A stretch of DNA of 64,000 nucleotides from positions 62,001 through 126,000 of the forward strand of contig JALOAL010000008.1 of the NCBI GenBank assembly GCA_023228825.1, given 5' to 3'. Position 1 is the stretch's first letter. Every line of letters starts with the position of its first letter. This stretch comes from Dehalococcoidia bacterium (GTDB lineage Bacteria > Chloroflexota > Dehalococcoidia > UBA2979). The notes under the pieces are model-generated. The model made no database searches, was not told the DNA's origin, and saw only the letters and a list, made by a program, of their open reading frames with translations. Positions 24,506 to 32,531 of the stretch are shown piece by piece. A program made the position numbers and the translations under genes.

Positions 24506-27442
24506 ATGGCGCAACTGAATCCCACCATGACACCTGCGGCGTTCGTCGCGAAGTGGAGCCAGAATGCGCGCCGCGAGCGTGCCGGTTCGCAGTCGCATTT
24601 CAACGACCTGTGCGCGCTCGTCGGTGTGGCCACGCCGAACGAGGCGGACCCGGAGCAGACCTGGTACTGCTTCGAACGAGGCGCGTCCAAGACCACCGGG
24701 GGTGACGGCTGGGCGGACGTCTGGATGCGGCACCACTTCGGGTGGGAGTACAAGGGCGCGCACAAGGACCTGGACGCCGCCTACCGCCAACTGCACGACT
24801 ATCGCGAGGCGCTGGAGCATCCCCCGTTCCTGGTGGTGTCCGACATGGATCGGATCATCATCCGGACGGCCTTCAACAACACCAAGACCCAGACCTACCA
24901 GTTCTCCCTGGCCGACCTGCGGGACGCGCCGGACGAGCCGCTGAAGTGGCTGCGCGCCGTCTTCACCGATCCGGACTCCCTGAAGCCCACCGAGACGCCG
25001 GACGAGGTCACTCGAGGCGCGGCCACGCGCTTTGCGCAGATCGCGCGGTCGCTGCAGGAGCGCGGGCACCCGGCGGAGGACGTGGCCCACTTCCTGAACC
25101 GCGTGCTGTTCTGCCTGTTCGCGGAAGACGTGAACCTGCTGCCCAACCGCATCGTCACGGGGCTGATCGAGTCGCGTCGAGACCCGGCGGCGTTCAACCA
25201 CGCGCTGGGCGACCTGTTCGACCGCATGTCGCACCGCGAGGCCATCCGCTTCTGGGGGAACGACCCGCTGCTGTGGTTCAACGGCGGCCTGTTCGACGGC
25301 GCGCCGGTGATCGAGTTCACGCGCGAGGAGTTGCGGCTGGTGCAGGACGCCGCGCGCCTGGACTGGTCGCAGGTGGAGCCCTCCATCCTGGGGACGCTGT
25401 TCGAGCGCGGCCTGGACCCGGCCAAGCGAGGGCAACTGGGGGCCCATTACACGGACACGGGCAAGATCATGCAGGTGGTGGAGCCGGTGGTGATGACGCC
25501 GCTGCGCCGCGAGTTTGCGGCCATGCAGGAGCGCGTGGACGAACTGATGGCTGGCCGCACGCCCAGTCCGTTCACCCGCAGGCGGTTGGGGGCGCGCCGT
25601 CGGCTTCGCCTTCCGGCGTGGGAGCGACAGGCCGAGGCCACGTGGTACGCATTCCTGGACCGGCTGGAGGGGGTGCGGGTGCTGGACCCGGCCTGCGGCT
25701 CCGGCAACTTCCTGTACGTCACGCTGAAGTTGCTGAAGGACCTGGAGCACCAGGCTATTGGGTGGGGTTCGCAGCGCCTGGGCATTCCGGGCCGCCAGCC
25801 GCGCGTGGGCCCGCAGAACGTGCTGGGGCTGGAGGTGAACCCGTACGCGCGCGAACTGGCCGGCGTCTCGATCTGGATCGGCTTCATCCAGTGGACGGAC
25901 GCGCACGGCTACGGCCGCGAGAAGGACCCCGTCCTCCGCCCGCTGGACAACATCGAACTGCGCGACGCCATCCTGGCCCGCGATGCCGAGGGCAACCCGA
26001 TCCCCGCTGCGTGGCCGGAGGCGGAGTTCATCGTCGGCAACCCGCCCTTCCTGGGCGGGAACTACATCCGGCAGAGCCTCGGGGACGAGTACGTCGATGA
26101 TCTGTTTGCCGCGTACACCGACCGCGTTCCCCGGTTTGCGGATCTCGTCTGCTACTGGCACGAAGCGGCACGGGCGGCGATTGCCGCAAGCCGTACGAGG
26201 CGCGTTGGTCTGCTCGCCACGAACAGTATTCGTGGAGGTGCGAACCGCGAGGTGCTCCAGCGTGTGAAGGACTCGGGCGACATTTTTGTCGCGTGGTCTG
26301 ATGAGCCATGGGTAGTCGATGGCGCGGCGGTGCGGGTCTCCATCGTGTGTCAGGACGACGGCACTGAGCCGGAGAAGTGTCTCGACGGTCGGTCGGTGCT
26401 GGCGATAAACGCTGATCTCACTGCTGGTATTGACCTGACGCTCGCGGAGAGGCTGCAAGAGAACGCCGCTGCGTGCTTCATGGGCCCCTCGGCCAAGGCG
26501 CCATTCGACATTGATGGAGCGCTCGCGAGAGAGATGATCACCTCCGGAGGGAACGTCAACGGCCGGAGCAACCTGGATGTCGTGCGCCCCGTAGCGAGTG
26601 CTATCGACATCGCGCGGCGCTCGCGTGACATGTGGACGATCTACTTCGGACTGATGAGCGAACGGGAGGCTGCACCCTACGAGCGTCCGTTCGAGTACGT
26701 GAAGAGCGTGGTCTTGCCAGCACGAGCCAACCGCCGGGACGACTACCGAGGCCAATGGTGGCAATACGCGCGTCCGAGGCCCGAGATGAACGCCGCCATG
26801 GCCGGCCTGGAGCGCTTCATCGTGACGCCGGCCGTGGCAAAGCACCGGCTGTTCGTCTGGATGACGCCCGAAGTGATCTGCAACCAGGGGACACTCGCCA
26901 TCGCGCGGGACGACGACTACGCGTTCGGCGTCCTCCATTCGAGCGCGCACGAGCGGTGGTCGCTGCGGATGGGGACGTGGCTCGGGAAGGGCAACGACCC
27001 GCGCTACACACCCACCACCACGTTCGAGACGTTTCCGTTCCCGTGGCCGCTGGACACCTCGGACGATGCGCTCACCGAGGCGCAGCGCGGGCACCGGGAC
27101 GCCATCGGCGCGGCGGCGCGGGCGCTGGACGAGAAGCGTCGACACTGGCTGAACCCGCCGGACCTGGTGCGGGCGGAGCCGGACGTGCTGCCCTCGCTCC
27201 CCCCGCGCCTGCTGCCCGTGGACGAGGCGGCGGCGAAGGAACTGAAGACCAGGACGCTGACCAACCTCTACAACGCGCGTCCCACGTGGCTGGAGGATCT
27301 GCATCGCGACCTGGACCGCGCCGTCTTCGCCGCCTACGGCTGGCCGGAAGCCACTGACCCGGAGGGCCCGGACGGCCTGGACGAAGAGACCATGCTGGGC
27401 CGCCTGCTGGCCCTGAACCTGGCGCGCGCCGCCGCGGAGTAG
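24506..27442 (+). CDS. MmeI-like (type IIL) restriction-modification enzyme in one polypeptide
   Basis: A 978-residue defence enzyme that joins nuclease, methyltransferase and target recognition. The N-terminal nuclease-like region has Asp71 and E81-Y-K83 (DVWMRHHFGWEYK), fitting PD-(D/E)xK. An all-helical spacer follows (VAHFLNRVLFCLFAEDVNLL). The adenine methyltransferase has motif I LDPACGSGNFLY (about 393-404) and motif IV VGNPPF (about 511-515). Residues about 530-750 should hold the target-recognition part; the C-terminus has TTTFETFPFPWP and HRDLDRAVFAAYGW. DNA for about 530-740 looks less GC-rich than the rest. No separate R, M or S genes are beside it. Confidence 0.85.
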   Translation: MAQLNPTMTPAAFVAKWSQNARRERAGSQSHFNDLCALVGVATPNEADPEQTWYCFERGASKTTGGDGWADVWMRHHFGWEYKGAHKDLDAAYRQLHDYREALEHPPFLVVSDMDRIIIRTAFNNTKTQTYQFSLADLRDAPDEPLKWLRAVFTDPDSLKPTETPDEVTRGAATRFAQIARSLQERGHPAEDVAHFLNRVLFCLFAEDVNLLPNRIVTGLIESRRDPAAFNHALGDLFDRMSHREAIRFWGNDPLLWFNGGLFDGAPVIEFTREELRLVQDAARLDWSQVEPSILGTLFERGLDPAKRGQLGAHYTDTGKIMQVVEPVVMTPLRREFAAMQERVDELMAGRTPSPFTRRRLGARRRLRLPAWERQAEATWYAFLDRLEGVRVLDPACGSGNFLYVTLKLLKDLEHQAIGWGSQRLGIPGRQPRVGPQNVLGLEVNPYARELAGVSIWIGFIQWTDAHGYGREKDPVLRPLDNIELRDAILARDAEGNPIPAAWPEAEFIVGNPPFLGGNYIRQSLGDEYVDDLFAAYTDRVPRFADLVCYWHEAARAAIAASRTRRVGLLATNSIRGGANREVLQRVKDSGDIFVAWSDEPWVVDGAAVRVSIVCQDDGTEPEKCLDGRSVLAINADLTAGIDLTLAERLQENAAACFMGPSAKAPFDIDGALAREMITSGGNVNGRSNLDVVRPVASAIDIARRSRDMWTIYFGLMSEREAAPYERPFEYVKSVVLPARANRRDDYRGQWWQYARPRPEMNAAMAGLERFIVTPAVAKHRLFVWMTPEVICNQGTLAIARDDDYAFGVLHSSAHERWSLRMGTWLGKGNDPRYTPTTTFETFPFPWPLDTSDDALTEAQRGHRDAIGAAARALDEKRRHWLNPPDLVRAEPDVLPSLPPRLLPVDEAAAKELKTRTLTNLYNARPTWLEDLHRDLDRAVFAAYGWPEATDPEGPDGLDEETMLGRLLALNLARAAAE

Positions 27443-27633
27443 CCAGAGCGCCCTCATTGCCCTCGAAGTGCCGGCGTGTGAGGCACGGGCGAGGGCTGCC
27501 GGGATGCCCTCGGCACGGAGTCTTGCGCACGTCCCGCGCAGGCTGCTGGTTGCCGCCTCATTGACAGAAGAATCGGAGGGTTCCTAGCCTTGGAGGTGAC
27601 TTGCCGGGCGCATCCTGTGGATGCCGCGCGGCG

Positions 27634-27756
27634 GTTCATCCAGAGCGGCGGAGGGTTCCGGCCCTGCGAAGCCGCGGCAACCGGTCGCCTATGCCTGGGC
27701 GAACACGGTGCTACTTCCGGCCCGAGCGCCACAGACGGACGCCGGGGAAGATGAAC
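27634..27756 (+). promoter_or_regulatory. SAM-I (S-box) riboswitch
   Basis: The S-box consensus is plain: a P1 stem of GTTCATC (27634-27640) with GATGAAC (27750-27756), then CCAGAGCGGCGGAGGG, GGCCCTGCGAAGCCGCGGCA with ACC, and GGTGCTACTTCC, all in the standard order. SAM-I riboswitches usually turn off methionine, cysteine or SAM genes when SAM is high. The next large gene is thrC at 28199, 440 bases on. I cannot identify a clear terminator or anti-terminator, so the output mechanism is open. It might act on the short Met-rich frame just downstream. Confidence 0.9.
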
Positions 27757-27772
27757 GGAAGGCGTTCACCTC

Positions 27773-27889
27773 ATGGTCGAACCTGGCTCACCTCCCACCG
27801 TCACCACCTGCCGCCGCGCCTCCGCGTGTCGCGCGGCCGCCATGCGGTGGCCCGGCATGCGCATGCACGCGCCCATGGTGATGCGCTAG
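27773..27889 (+). CDS. Possible Met-rich leader peptide after the riboswitch
   Basis: A 38-codon frame begins 17 bases after the riboswitch, with GGAAGG ten bases before its ATG. It ends AAAMRWPGMRMHAPMVMR, five Met codons in the last 15 residues, then TAG. Position and composition fit a methionine-sensing leader peptide, but the Met cluster partly reflects the palindromic string GCATGCGCATGC, and chance is possible. The remaining leader to 28198 holds only repeats and no other frame I trust. Confidence 0.3.
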   Translation: MVEPGSPPTVTTCRRASACRAAAMRWPGMRMHAPMVMR

Positions 27890-28110
27890 CCCGGCGCGCG
27901 TCCGCCCCACATCGAGACTCGACCGGCCCGCCGAGGGCCCCCGAAGTCCTCGAAGCCTCGAAGCCCTCGAAGCCACCGGCGGCAGGAGGCGGCAGGAGGC
28001 GACGCGCAGACCGGGCGTGCCGCAGGGCGATCGCCAGCCCTCCCAGCCACCGCCAGCATCGAATGTCCCGCGCGCCAGGCCCACGCCGGCCGGAGCGCGG
28101 GATCCGAACC

Positions 28111-28175
28111 AGACCCGGATCGGAACCCAGACCCGGTCAGACCCGGTCAGACCCGGTCAGCCCAGACCCGGTCAG
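28111..28175 (+). repeat. Short tandem repeat in the thrC leader
   Basis: The ten-base unit ACCCGGTCAG occurs three times head to tail (28131-28160) and again at 28166-28175, with degenerate copies from 28111. It lies 24 bases before the thrC start. A second simple repeat (CTCGAAGCC and GGCGGCAGGA units) lies at about 27950-28000. These may alter leader folding or be slippage products. Confidence 0.6.
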
Positions 28176-28198
28176 CACAGACGAGGAAGGTCCTCCGC

Positions 28199-29467
28199 AT
28201 GTCCGCATCGTCATTCCATCGCGCGCTGAAGTGCCGCGAGTGTTCCCGTGAGTACGAGATCGCGCCGATCTTCTCGTGCGAGTACTGCTTCGGCCCCCTG
28301 GAAGTGGCCTACAACTACGACACGATCCGCGAGGCCACCACTCGCGACAGCATTGCCGCCGGGCCGAAGACGCTCTGGCGCTACGCGAACCTGCTGCCGT
28401 GCGACCCGGAGTACCGGGTGGACCTGGGCGTGGGCTACACGCCGCTGATCCGCGCCGACCGGCTGGCGAAGGCGATTGGCCTGGACACGCTCTGGATCAA
28501 AAACGACACGGTGAACCCCACCTGGTCCTTCAAGGACCGCGTGGTCTCCGTGGCGATCGCCAAGGCTCGTGAGTTCGGGTTCGAGGCGATCGCGTGCGCG
28601 TCCACGGGCAACCTAGCGAACTCGGTGGCGGCGCACGCGGCGGCGGCGGGGATGGAGTGCCTGGTCTTCATCCCGGACGACCTGGAGAAGGGCAAGGTGG
28701 TGGGCTCCGCCATCTACAACCCGAACCTGGTCACGGTGCGCGGCTCCTATGACGACGTGAACCGCCTGTGCACGGAACTGTCCATGCAGTTCAACTGGGC
28801 GTTCGTGAACATCAACGTGCGCCCCTTCTACGCGGAGGGCTCGCGCACGCTGGGCTACGAGATCGCGGAGCAACTGGGCTGGCGCGCGCCTGAGCACATC
28901 GTGGCGCCCATGGCGTCCGGGTCCATGTACACCAAGATCTGGAAGGGCCTGCAGGAGTTCCACCAGGTGGGCCTGATCGAGGAGCCGAAGACGCGCATGT
29001 CCGGTGCGCAGGCGGCGGGCTGCTCGCCCATTGCCACGGCTTTCGCGAACAACACGCTGAACTTCGTCCCGCAGAAGCCGGACACGATCGCCAAGTCGCT
29101 CGCCATCGGCAACCCGGCGGACGGGTACTACGCGCTGAAGCAGATGCAGGAGACCGGCGGCGGCGCGGAGATGGTGACGGACGCGGAGGTGGTGGAGGGC
29201 ATCAAGTTGCTGGCGGAGACGGAAGGCGTCTTTGCGGAGACGGCGGGTGGCGTCACCATCGCCAGTCTGCGCAAGATGGTGCAGTCTGGCTTCATCCCTC
29301 GGCATGAGGAGACCGTGGCCATCATCTCCGGCGGCGGGCTGAAGACGATCGAGGCGGTGGTGGACGAGGTGGCGGCCCCCCTGCACGTGCAGCCGACGGT
29401 AGAGTCCTTCGTGGAAGCCCGCAGCGCCCAGCAGGCCCGTATAGCCGGCTCACCGGTGACGGCGTAG
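28199..29467 (+). CDS. thrC: Threonine synthase-type PLP enzyme with N-terminal zinc ribbon
   Basis: Threonine synthase converts O-phosphohomoserine to threonine. The 422 residues begin with a four-Cys ribbon (Cys12, 15, 27 and 30), then the PLP lysine (Lys112) in NPTWSFKDR, the phosphate loop CASTGNLANS, and ISGGGLKT near the end. The fold is tryptophan-synthase-beta type. Its place after a SAM riboswitch and before a NIL domain and a sulfur carrier is unusual for plain threonine synthesis. Control of a branch-point enzyme by SAM is one explanation; a sulfur-transfer role on O-phosphohomoserine is a speculative alternative. Confidence 0.85.
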   Translation: MSASSFHRALKCRECSREYEIAPIFSCEYCFGPLEVAYNYDTIREATTRDSIAAGPKTLWRYANLLPCDPEYRVDLGVGYTPLIRADRLAKAIGLDTLWIKNDTVNPTWSFKDRVVSVAIAKAREFGFEAIACASTGNLANSVAAHAAAAGMECLVFIPDDLEKGKVVGSAIYNPNLVTVRGSYDDVNRLCTELSMQFNWAFVNINVRPFYAEGSRTLGYEIAEQLGWRAPEHIVAPMASGSMYTKIWKGLQEFHQVGLIEEPKTRMSGAQAAGCSPIATAFANNTLNFVPQKPDTIAKSLAIGNPADGYYALKQMQETGGGAEMVTDAEVVEGIKLLAETEGVFAETAGGVTIASLRKMVQSGFIPRHEETVAIISGGGLKTIEAVVDEVAAPLHVQPTVESFVEARSAQQARIAGSPVTA

Positions 29468-29476
29468 GAGGATCTC

Positions 29477-29719
29477 GTGGAGAAGCACGTCCGTCTCACG
29501 TTCAGCCCGGACCTGATCAAGGAACCGCTGATCTACCAATTGGGCCAGGAGTTCCAGGTGGTGACCAACATCCGCATGGCGGACGTGGACGCCAAGGTGG
29601 GATGGGTGGTCCTGAGCCTGGAGGGCGACGACGCGGAGGTCCAGCGCGCGCTGGACTGGGTCCGCTCCAAGGGCGTCCGCATTGACGACGCCACACTGGG
29701 CGACGTGGTGGAGGGCTGA
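29477..29719 (+). CDS. Stand-alone NIL domain protein
   Basis: An 80-residue ACT-like NIL domain (KHVRLTFSPDLIKEPLIYQL, then TNIRMADVDAKVGWVVLSLE). NIL domains are best known at the C-terminus of MetN, the methionine importer ATPase, where they bind methionine, and in archaeal homocysteine synthesis as NIL-ferredoxin fusions. A GGAGG site lies five bases before the GTG. It starts ten bases after thrC, so it belongs to the same SAM-controlled unit and may sense methionine or aid sulfur transfer. No Cys is present, so it is not itself a ferredoxin. Confidence 0.82.
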   Translation: MEKHVRLTFSPDLIKEPLIYQLGQEFQVVTNIRMADVDAKVGWVVLSLEGDDAEVQRALDWVRSKGVRIDDATLGDVVEG

Positions 29720-29720
29720 C

Positions 29721-29765
29721 CGAGGGCGGGTTCAAGCCCTGGGGTAGCCCTCGCCCGTAGGCGAG
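29721..29765 (+). promoter_or_regulatory. Overlapping alternative hairpins between the NIL gene and the carrier gene
   Basis: CGAGGGC (29721-29727) can pair with GCCCTCG (29747-29753), while CTCGCC (29750-29755) can pair with GGCGAG (29760-29765) over CGTA. The two stems share 29750-29753, so only one forms at a time. There is no T-run after either. This may set relative expression of the carrier gene. Confidence 0.35.
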
Positions 29766-29848
29766 TAGCAGAAGACACGCTCCCGGCACGCCTCGCACGG
29801 GCGGGGGGCCGGCAACGACGATAGTGACGGGTACAAGGAGTCCGACAG

Positions 29849-30130
29849 ATGGCCGTGAAGGTGAAGATCCCCACTCCGCTGCGCAACCTGACGCAGGACC
29901 AGGACACCGTGACCGCGGACGGCGGCACGCTGGGGTCCGTGGTGGAGACGTTGGAGGGCCAGTTCCCCGGCATGCGCGAGCGCCTGCTGGACGAGGGCGG
30001 CGAGATCCGCCGCTTCGTCAACATCTACGTGAACGGCGAGGACGTGCGCTTCCTGTCCGGTCTGACCACGGACCTGAAGGACGGCGACGAAGTCTCCATC
30101 GTCCCGGCGGTCGCCGGCGGCTCGCGCTAG
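29849..30130 (+). CDS. Ubiquitin-like sulfur carrier 1 (MoaD/ThiS/CysO type)
   Basis: A 93-residue beta-grasp protein: KVKIPTPLRNLTQDQ, GGTLGSVVETLEGQFPGM, IRRFVNIYVNGEDVRFL, LKDGDEVSIVPAVAGGSR. Such carriers are adenylated at a C-terminal Gly-Gly and converted to a thiocarboxylate. Here two residues (Ser-Arg) follow the Gly-Gly, so trimming is needed first; the JAMM protease at 36530 is the obvious candidate. It shares the riboswitch-led unit with thrC and NIL. AGGAG precedes the ATG. It is closest in sequence to carrier 3. Confidence 0.85.
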   Translation: MAVKVKIPTPLRNLTQDQDTVTADGGTLGSVVETLEGQFPGMRERLLDEGGEIRRFVNIYVNGEDVRFLSGLTTDLKDGDEVSIVPAVAGGSR

Positions 30131-30227
30131 CCGACGACCCTCCCCGGTAGGGCCGCAGGGCGCCGCGCCCGCATGGCCCTCCGGGTGTGGGGGCGCCCGC
30201 ACGCTGCGGCCTGGCCGCCCCCAGGGG

Positions 30228-30719
30228 TTACCCCTGCCGGGCGGCCAGTGTGTCCTTGATGAACATCAACTCCCCCAGGTGCTCTGAGGCGTGCGCGACG
30301 GCGGAGAGGAGCGCGGCGCGGCGGGCCATGGGCTGCTGCGACGCCAGGCCCAGCCAGGCCTGCGGGGGCGTGGTCACCTCGTCGAAGAAGCCGTCCGGGG
30401 TGGCGGCCAGCGCACGCTCCGCCTCGTCCACGAACGCGCGCAGCGAGGCGCCCAGGCGTTCCGGGGCGCCACCGGACGTGGCGAACTCCTGCACGCGGTC
30501 GCGCTCCACCTCCACGCCGCACCCGATCCCCAGGACCGCGCCGCGGGCGGAGCCCAGGACGTGCGCGACGATCACGGCCGGGGTGTTCCCGTCCGCCAGC
30601 ACCTTCGTGTCCACCTCGGACGGGGGGATGGCCTCCACGTGCTCGGCGAGCCGCTCGAAGACGGCGCGCAGGCGGTGTGCAAAGACGTCGCGCTCGGCGA
30701 CGGGCGGGGTGGGGGTCAC
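30228..30719 (-). CDS. DinB-like (four-helix bundle) protein
   Basis: A 163-residue protein of the DinB/YfiT-like superfamily. The fold elements are FAHRLRAVFERLAEHVEAI, AVIVAHVLGSARGAVLG, AERALAATPDGFFDEV and the late SAVAHASEHLGELMFIKD with the two His that often bind metal. Relatives include thiol-dependent transferases. The GTG at 30717-30719 is set by an AGGAAGG ribosome site eight bases upstream. A longer reading would add tandem TSRPG repeats and is unlikely. It interrupts the sulfur cluster on the opposite strand; a link to thiol metabolism is only a guess. Confidence 0.72.
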   Translation of the reverse strand: MTPTPPVAERDVFAHRLRAVFERLAEHVEAIPPSEVDTKVLADGNTPAVIVAHVLGSARGAVLGIGCGVEVERDRVQEFATSGGAPERLGASLRAFVDEAERALAATPDGFFDEVTTPPQAWLGLASQQPMARRAALLSAVAHASEHLGELMFIKDTLAARQG

Positions 30720-30741
30720 GGGCGGGGCCTTCCTCGATGTA

Positions 30742-30786
30742 CCGGGCCTGGATGTGCCGGGCCTGGATGTGCCGGGCCTGGATGTG
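30742..30786. repeat. 15-bp tandem repeat upstream of the DinB-like gene
   Basis: Three perfect head-to-tail copies of CCGGGCCTGGATGTG (30742-30786), with degenerate half-copies on each side. Unit length is divisible by three, so in the minus frame it would encode repeated five-residue units. It lies in the 5' region of the DinB-like gene and could vary by slippage. Confidence 0.75.
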
Positions 30787-30882
30787 CCGGGGTGCGCTGG
30801 GGTGTGCGCCCGGCCTCGGGCGCGGGCCGGCGGTTGGCGGCCGGCTAGCACTATGCGTAGAACTATACGGAGGGGAGGTATC

Positions 30883-30891
30883 TGCTACAAT
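30883..30891 (+). promoter_or_regulatory. Extended -10 promoter of the Rrf2-cysK operon
   Basis: TG, one base, then TACAAT (30886-30891). No strong -35 is found at 16-18 bases, as expected for extended -10 promoters. The leader to the ATG at 30995 is about 95 bases and is where self-regulation by the Rrf2 protein would be expected; no operator could be assigned. Confidence 0.4.
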
Positions 30892-30994
30892 GTCGACTGA
30901 ATTGGTCGTGAATAGCACTGGCGCCCGCAGACGTCCCACACACAGTGGAATCTGGGGTCCGCGGTGACAGCATCAGCGGGGTATCAACTCTCAC

Positions 30995-31435
30995 ATGCTC
31001 CTGAGTACCAAGGGTGACTACGGCGTCCGCGCCATGATCGACCTCGCGAAGCACGAGGGCGCCGGCCCCGTGCAGCGCACGGAGATCGCGCGTCGCCGCC
31101 AGATCCCGGAGTCCTACCTGGACCACCTCCTGGCCCAACTGCGTCGCGCGGGCTTCATCCGCAGCGTGCGCGGTCCGGGCGGCGGCCACATGCTGGCCAA
31201 GCCTGCGGAAGACATCTGCCTGCTGCACGTGCTCGAAGCCCTGGAGGGCTCGCTCGCGCCGCTCGCCTGCCTGGACAACCCGGAGCCGGGCCAGGAGGCG
31301 ATCTGCGGGCAGGAATGGGTCTGGCAGGAAATCTACGACAGCATGCGCAGCAGCCTGTCCGCGGTCTCCGTGGCAGAACTCGTGGACCACGAGCGACGCC
31401 ACGAGCGCGACGCGGTGATCAACTACAGCATCTAG
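30995..31435 (+). CDS. Rrf2-family transcription regulator (CymR/IscR-like)
   Basis: A 146-residue winged-helix regulator: MLLSTKGDYGVRAMIDLAK, RRQIPESYLDHLLAQLRRAG and IRSVRGPGGGHMLAKPAED are the family hallmarks. IscR binds an Fe-S cluster with three Cys; here only two are present in the loop (LACLDNPEPGQEAICGQEW). A CymR-type role, sensing cysteine status through cysteine synthase, fits better, and cysK follows immediately. The operon suggests it controls the sulfur-carrier genes downstream. Confidence 0.88.
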   Translation: MLLSTKGDYGVRAMIDLAKHEGAGPVQRTEIARRRQIPESYLDHLLAQLRRAGFIRSVRGPGGGHMLAKPAEDICLLHVLEALEGSLAPLACLDNPEPGQEAICGQEWVWQEIYDSMRSSLSAVSVAELVDHERRHERDAVINYSI

Positions 31436-31467
31436 CGGAGCCCCCGCGGGGGTAGGAGGGGGTCACC

Positions 31468-32409
31468 GTGGTCGCCCCGGACCAGCCGACGACACGCCAG
31501 CCCGCCATTGCGGACTCCGTGCTGGATCTCATTGGCAACACGCCGCTGGTGCGCCTCAACCGCATCGCGGAGGAGGGCGCTGCGGAGATCCTGGCGAAGT
31601 TCGAGGTATTCAACCCGGGCGGATCCGTGAAAGACCGCATCTCCCGCTCCATGGTGGAGGACGCGGAGGCCAGCGGCCGCATCAAGCCCGGCGACACGCT
31701 GGTGGAACCCACGTCCGGCAACACGGGCATTGGCCTGGCCATGGTGTGCGCGACCAAGGGCTACCGCCTGGTGCTGACCATGCCGGAAGACATGAGCCTG
31801 GAGCGCCGCCGCCTGCTGGAGCGCTTCGGCGTGGACCTGGTGCTCACTCCGGCGATCGAGGGCATGACGGGCGCGGTCTACGCGGCGCAGGAACTGGTGG
31901 AGAAGAAGCACTACGTGATGCTCGGCCAGTTCGAGAACCCCTCCAACCCGGAGGTGCACCGCCGCACCACGGCGCGCGAGATCCTGGAGGCCACGGGCGG
32001 CCAACTGGACGCCTTCGTCACGGGCGTGGGGACCGGCGGCACCATCACCGGGGTAGGCGAGGTGCTGCGGGAGGAAGGCGTGGGCGCGCGCATCGTTGCG
32101 GTGGAGCCGGCGCGGGCGCCGGTCCTGCAGGGCGGGCGCGCCGGCATCCATGGCATCCAGGGCATTGGCGCGTCCTTCGTGCCGACGGTCCTGAACCGCG
32201 ACGTGTACGACGAGATCATGGGCGTCCAGGACGAGGACGCGCTGGAGATGACGAAACGACTCACCCGCGAGGAGGGCCTGCTGGTGGGGATCTCCTCCGG
32301 GGCGAACGTGTGGGCGGCGTTGAAGGTGGCGCGGCAACTGGGCGCGGGCAAGCGCGTGGTGACCATGCTCTGCGACACCGGCGAACGCTACCTGACGGTC
32401 GCCATGTAG
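31468..32409 (+). CDS. cysK: Cysteine synthase A-type PLP enzyme
   Basis: Makes cysteine from O-acetylserine and sulfide. The 313 residues show LIGNTPLVRLNR, the PLP lysine (Lys55) in NPGGSVKDR, the substrate loop TSGNTG (82-87), GTGGTITG and the Ser contact in GISSGANVWAAL. A GGAGG ribosome site precedes the GTG start, close after a CCCCCGCGGGGG palindrome at 31440-31451. It lies 32 bases after the Rrf2 gene. A second, CysM-like synthase at 34084 shares the cluster, so the cell seems to have sulfide-dependent and carrier-dependent routes. Confidence 0.9.
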   Translation: MVAPDQPTTRQPAIADSVLDLIGNTPLVRLNRIAEEGAAEILAKFEVFNPGGSVKDRISRSMVEDAEASGRIKPGDTLVEPTSGNTGIGLAMVCATKGYRLVLTMPEDMSLERRRLLERFGVDLVLTPAIEGMTGAVYAAQELVEKKHYVMLGQFENPSNPEVHRRTTAREILEATGGQLDAFVTGVGTGGTITGVGEVLREEGVGARIVAVEPARAPVLQGGRAGIHGIQGIGASFVPTVLNRDVYDEIMGVQDEDALEMTKRLTREEGLLVGISSGANVWAALKVARQLGAGKRVVTMLCDTGERYLTVAM

Positions 32410-32531
32410 GCCCTTGGTGTGGCGCGGCGGGACGAGGGATCCCCGCCGGCCCGCAGCAGGAGGAATCGCGGCGTCCTCCGGTAGCCCTCGAAGTGGCGGA
32501 ACGTAGTGACAAGCACGAGCAAAGGGTCGGC

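Noticed and set aside
23915..27457. An 1180-codon minus-strand open frame
   Set aside because: It is antisense to the MmeI-like gene, has no recognisable domain and shows shadow-frame composition.
28111..28175. Repeat run as a possible CRISPR array
   Set aside because: Units are ten bases, head to tail with no spacers, and no cas gene is nearby.
27601..28251. 216-codon frame through the riboswitch and leader
   Set aside because: It crosses a highly conserved SAM-I riboswitch and tandem repeats, and has Arg/Pro/His-rich random composition.
30742..30786. 15-bp repeats as a CRISPR or as coding repeats of the DinB-like protein
   Set aside because: No spacers; and a good ribosome site places the DinB-like start downstream of the repeats.
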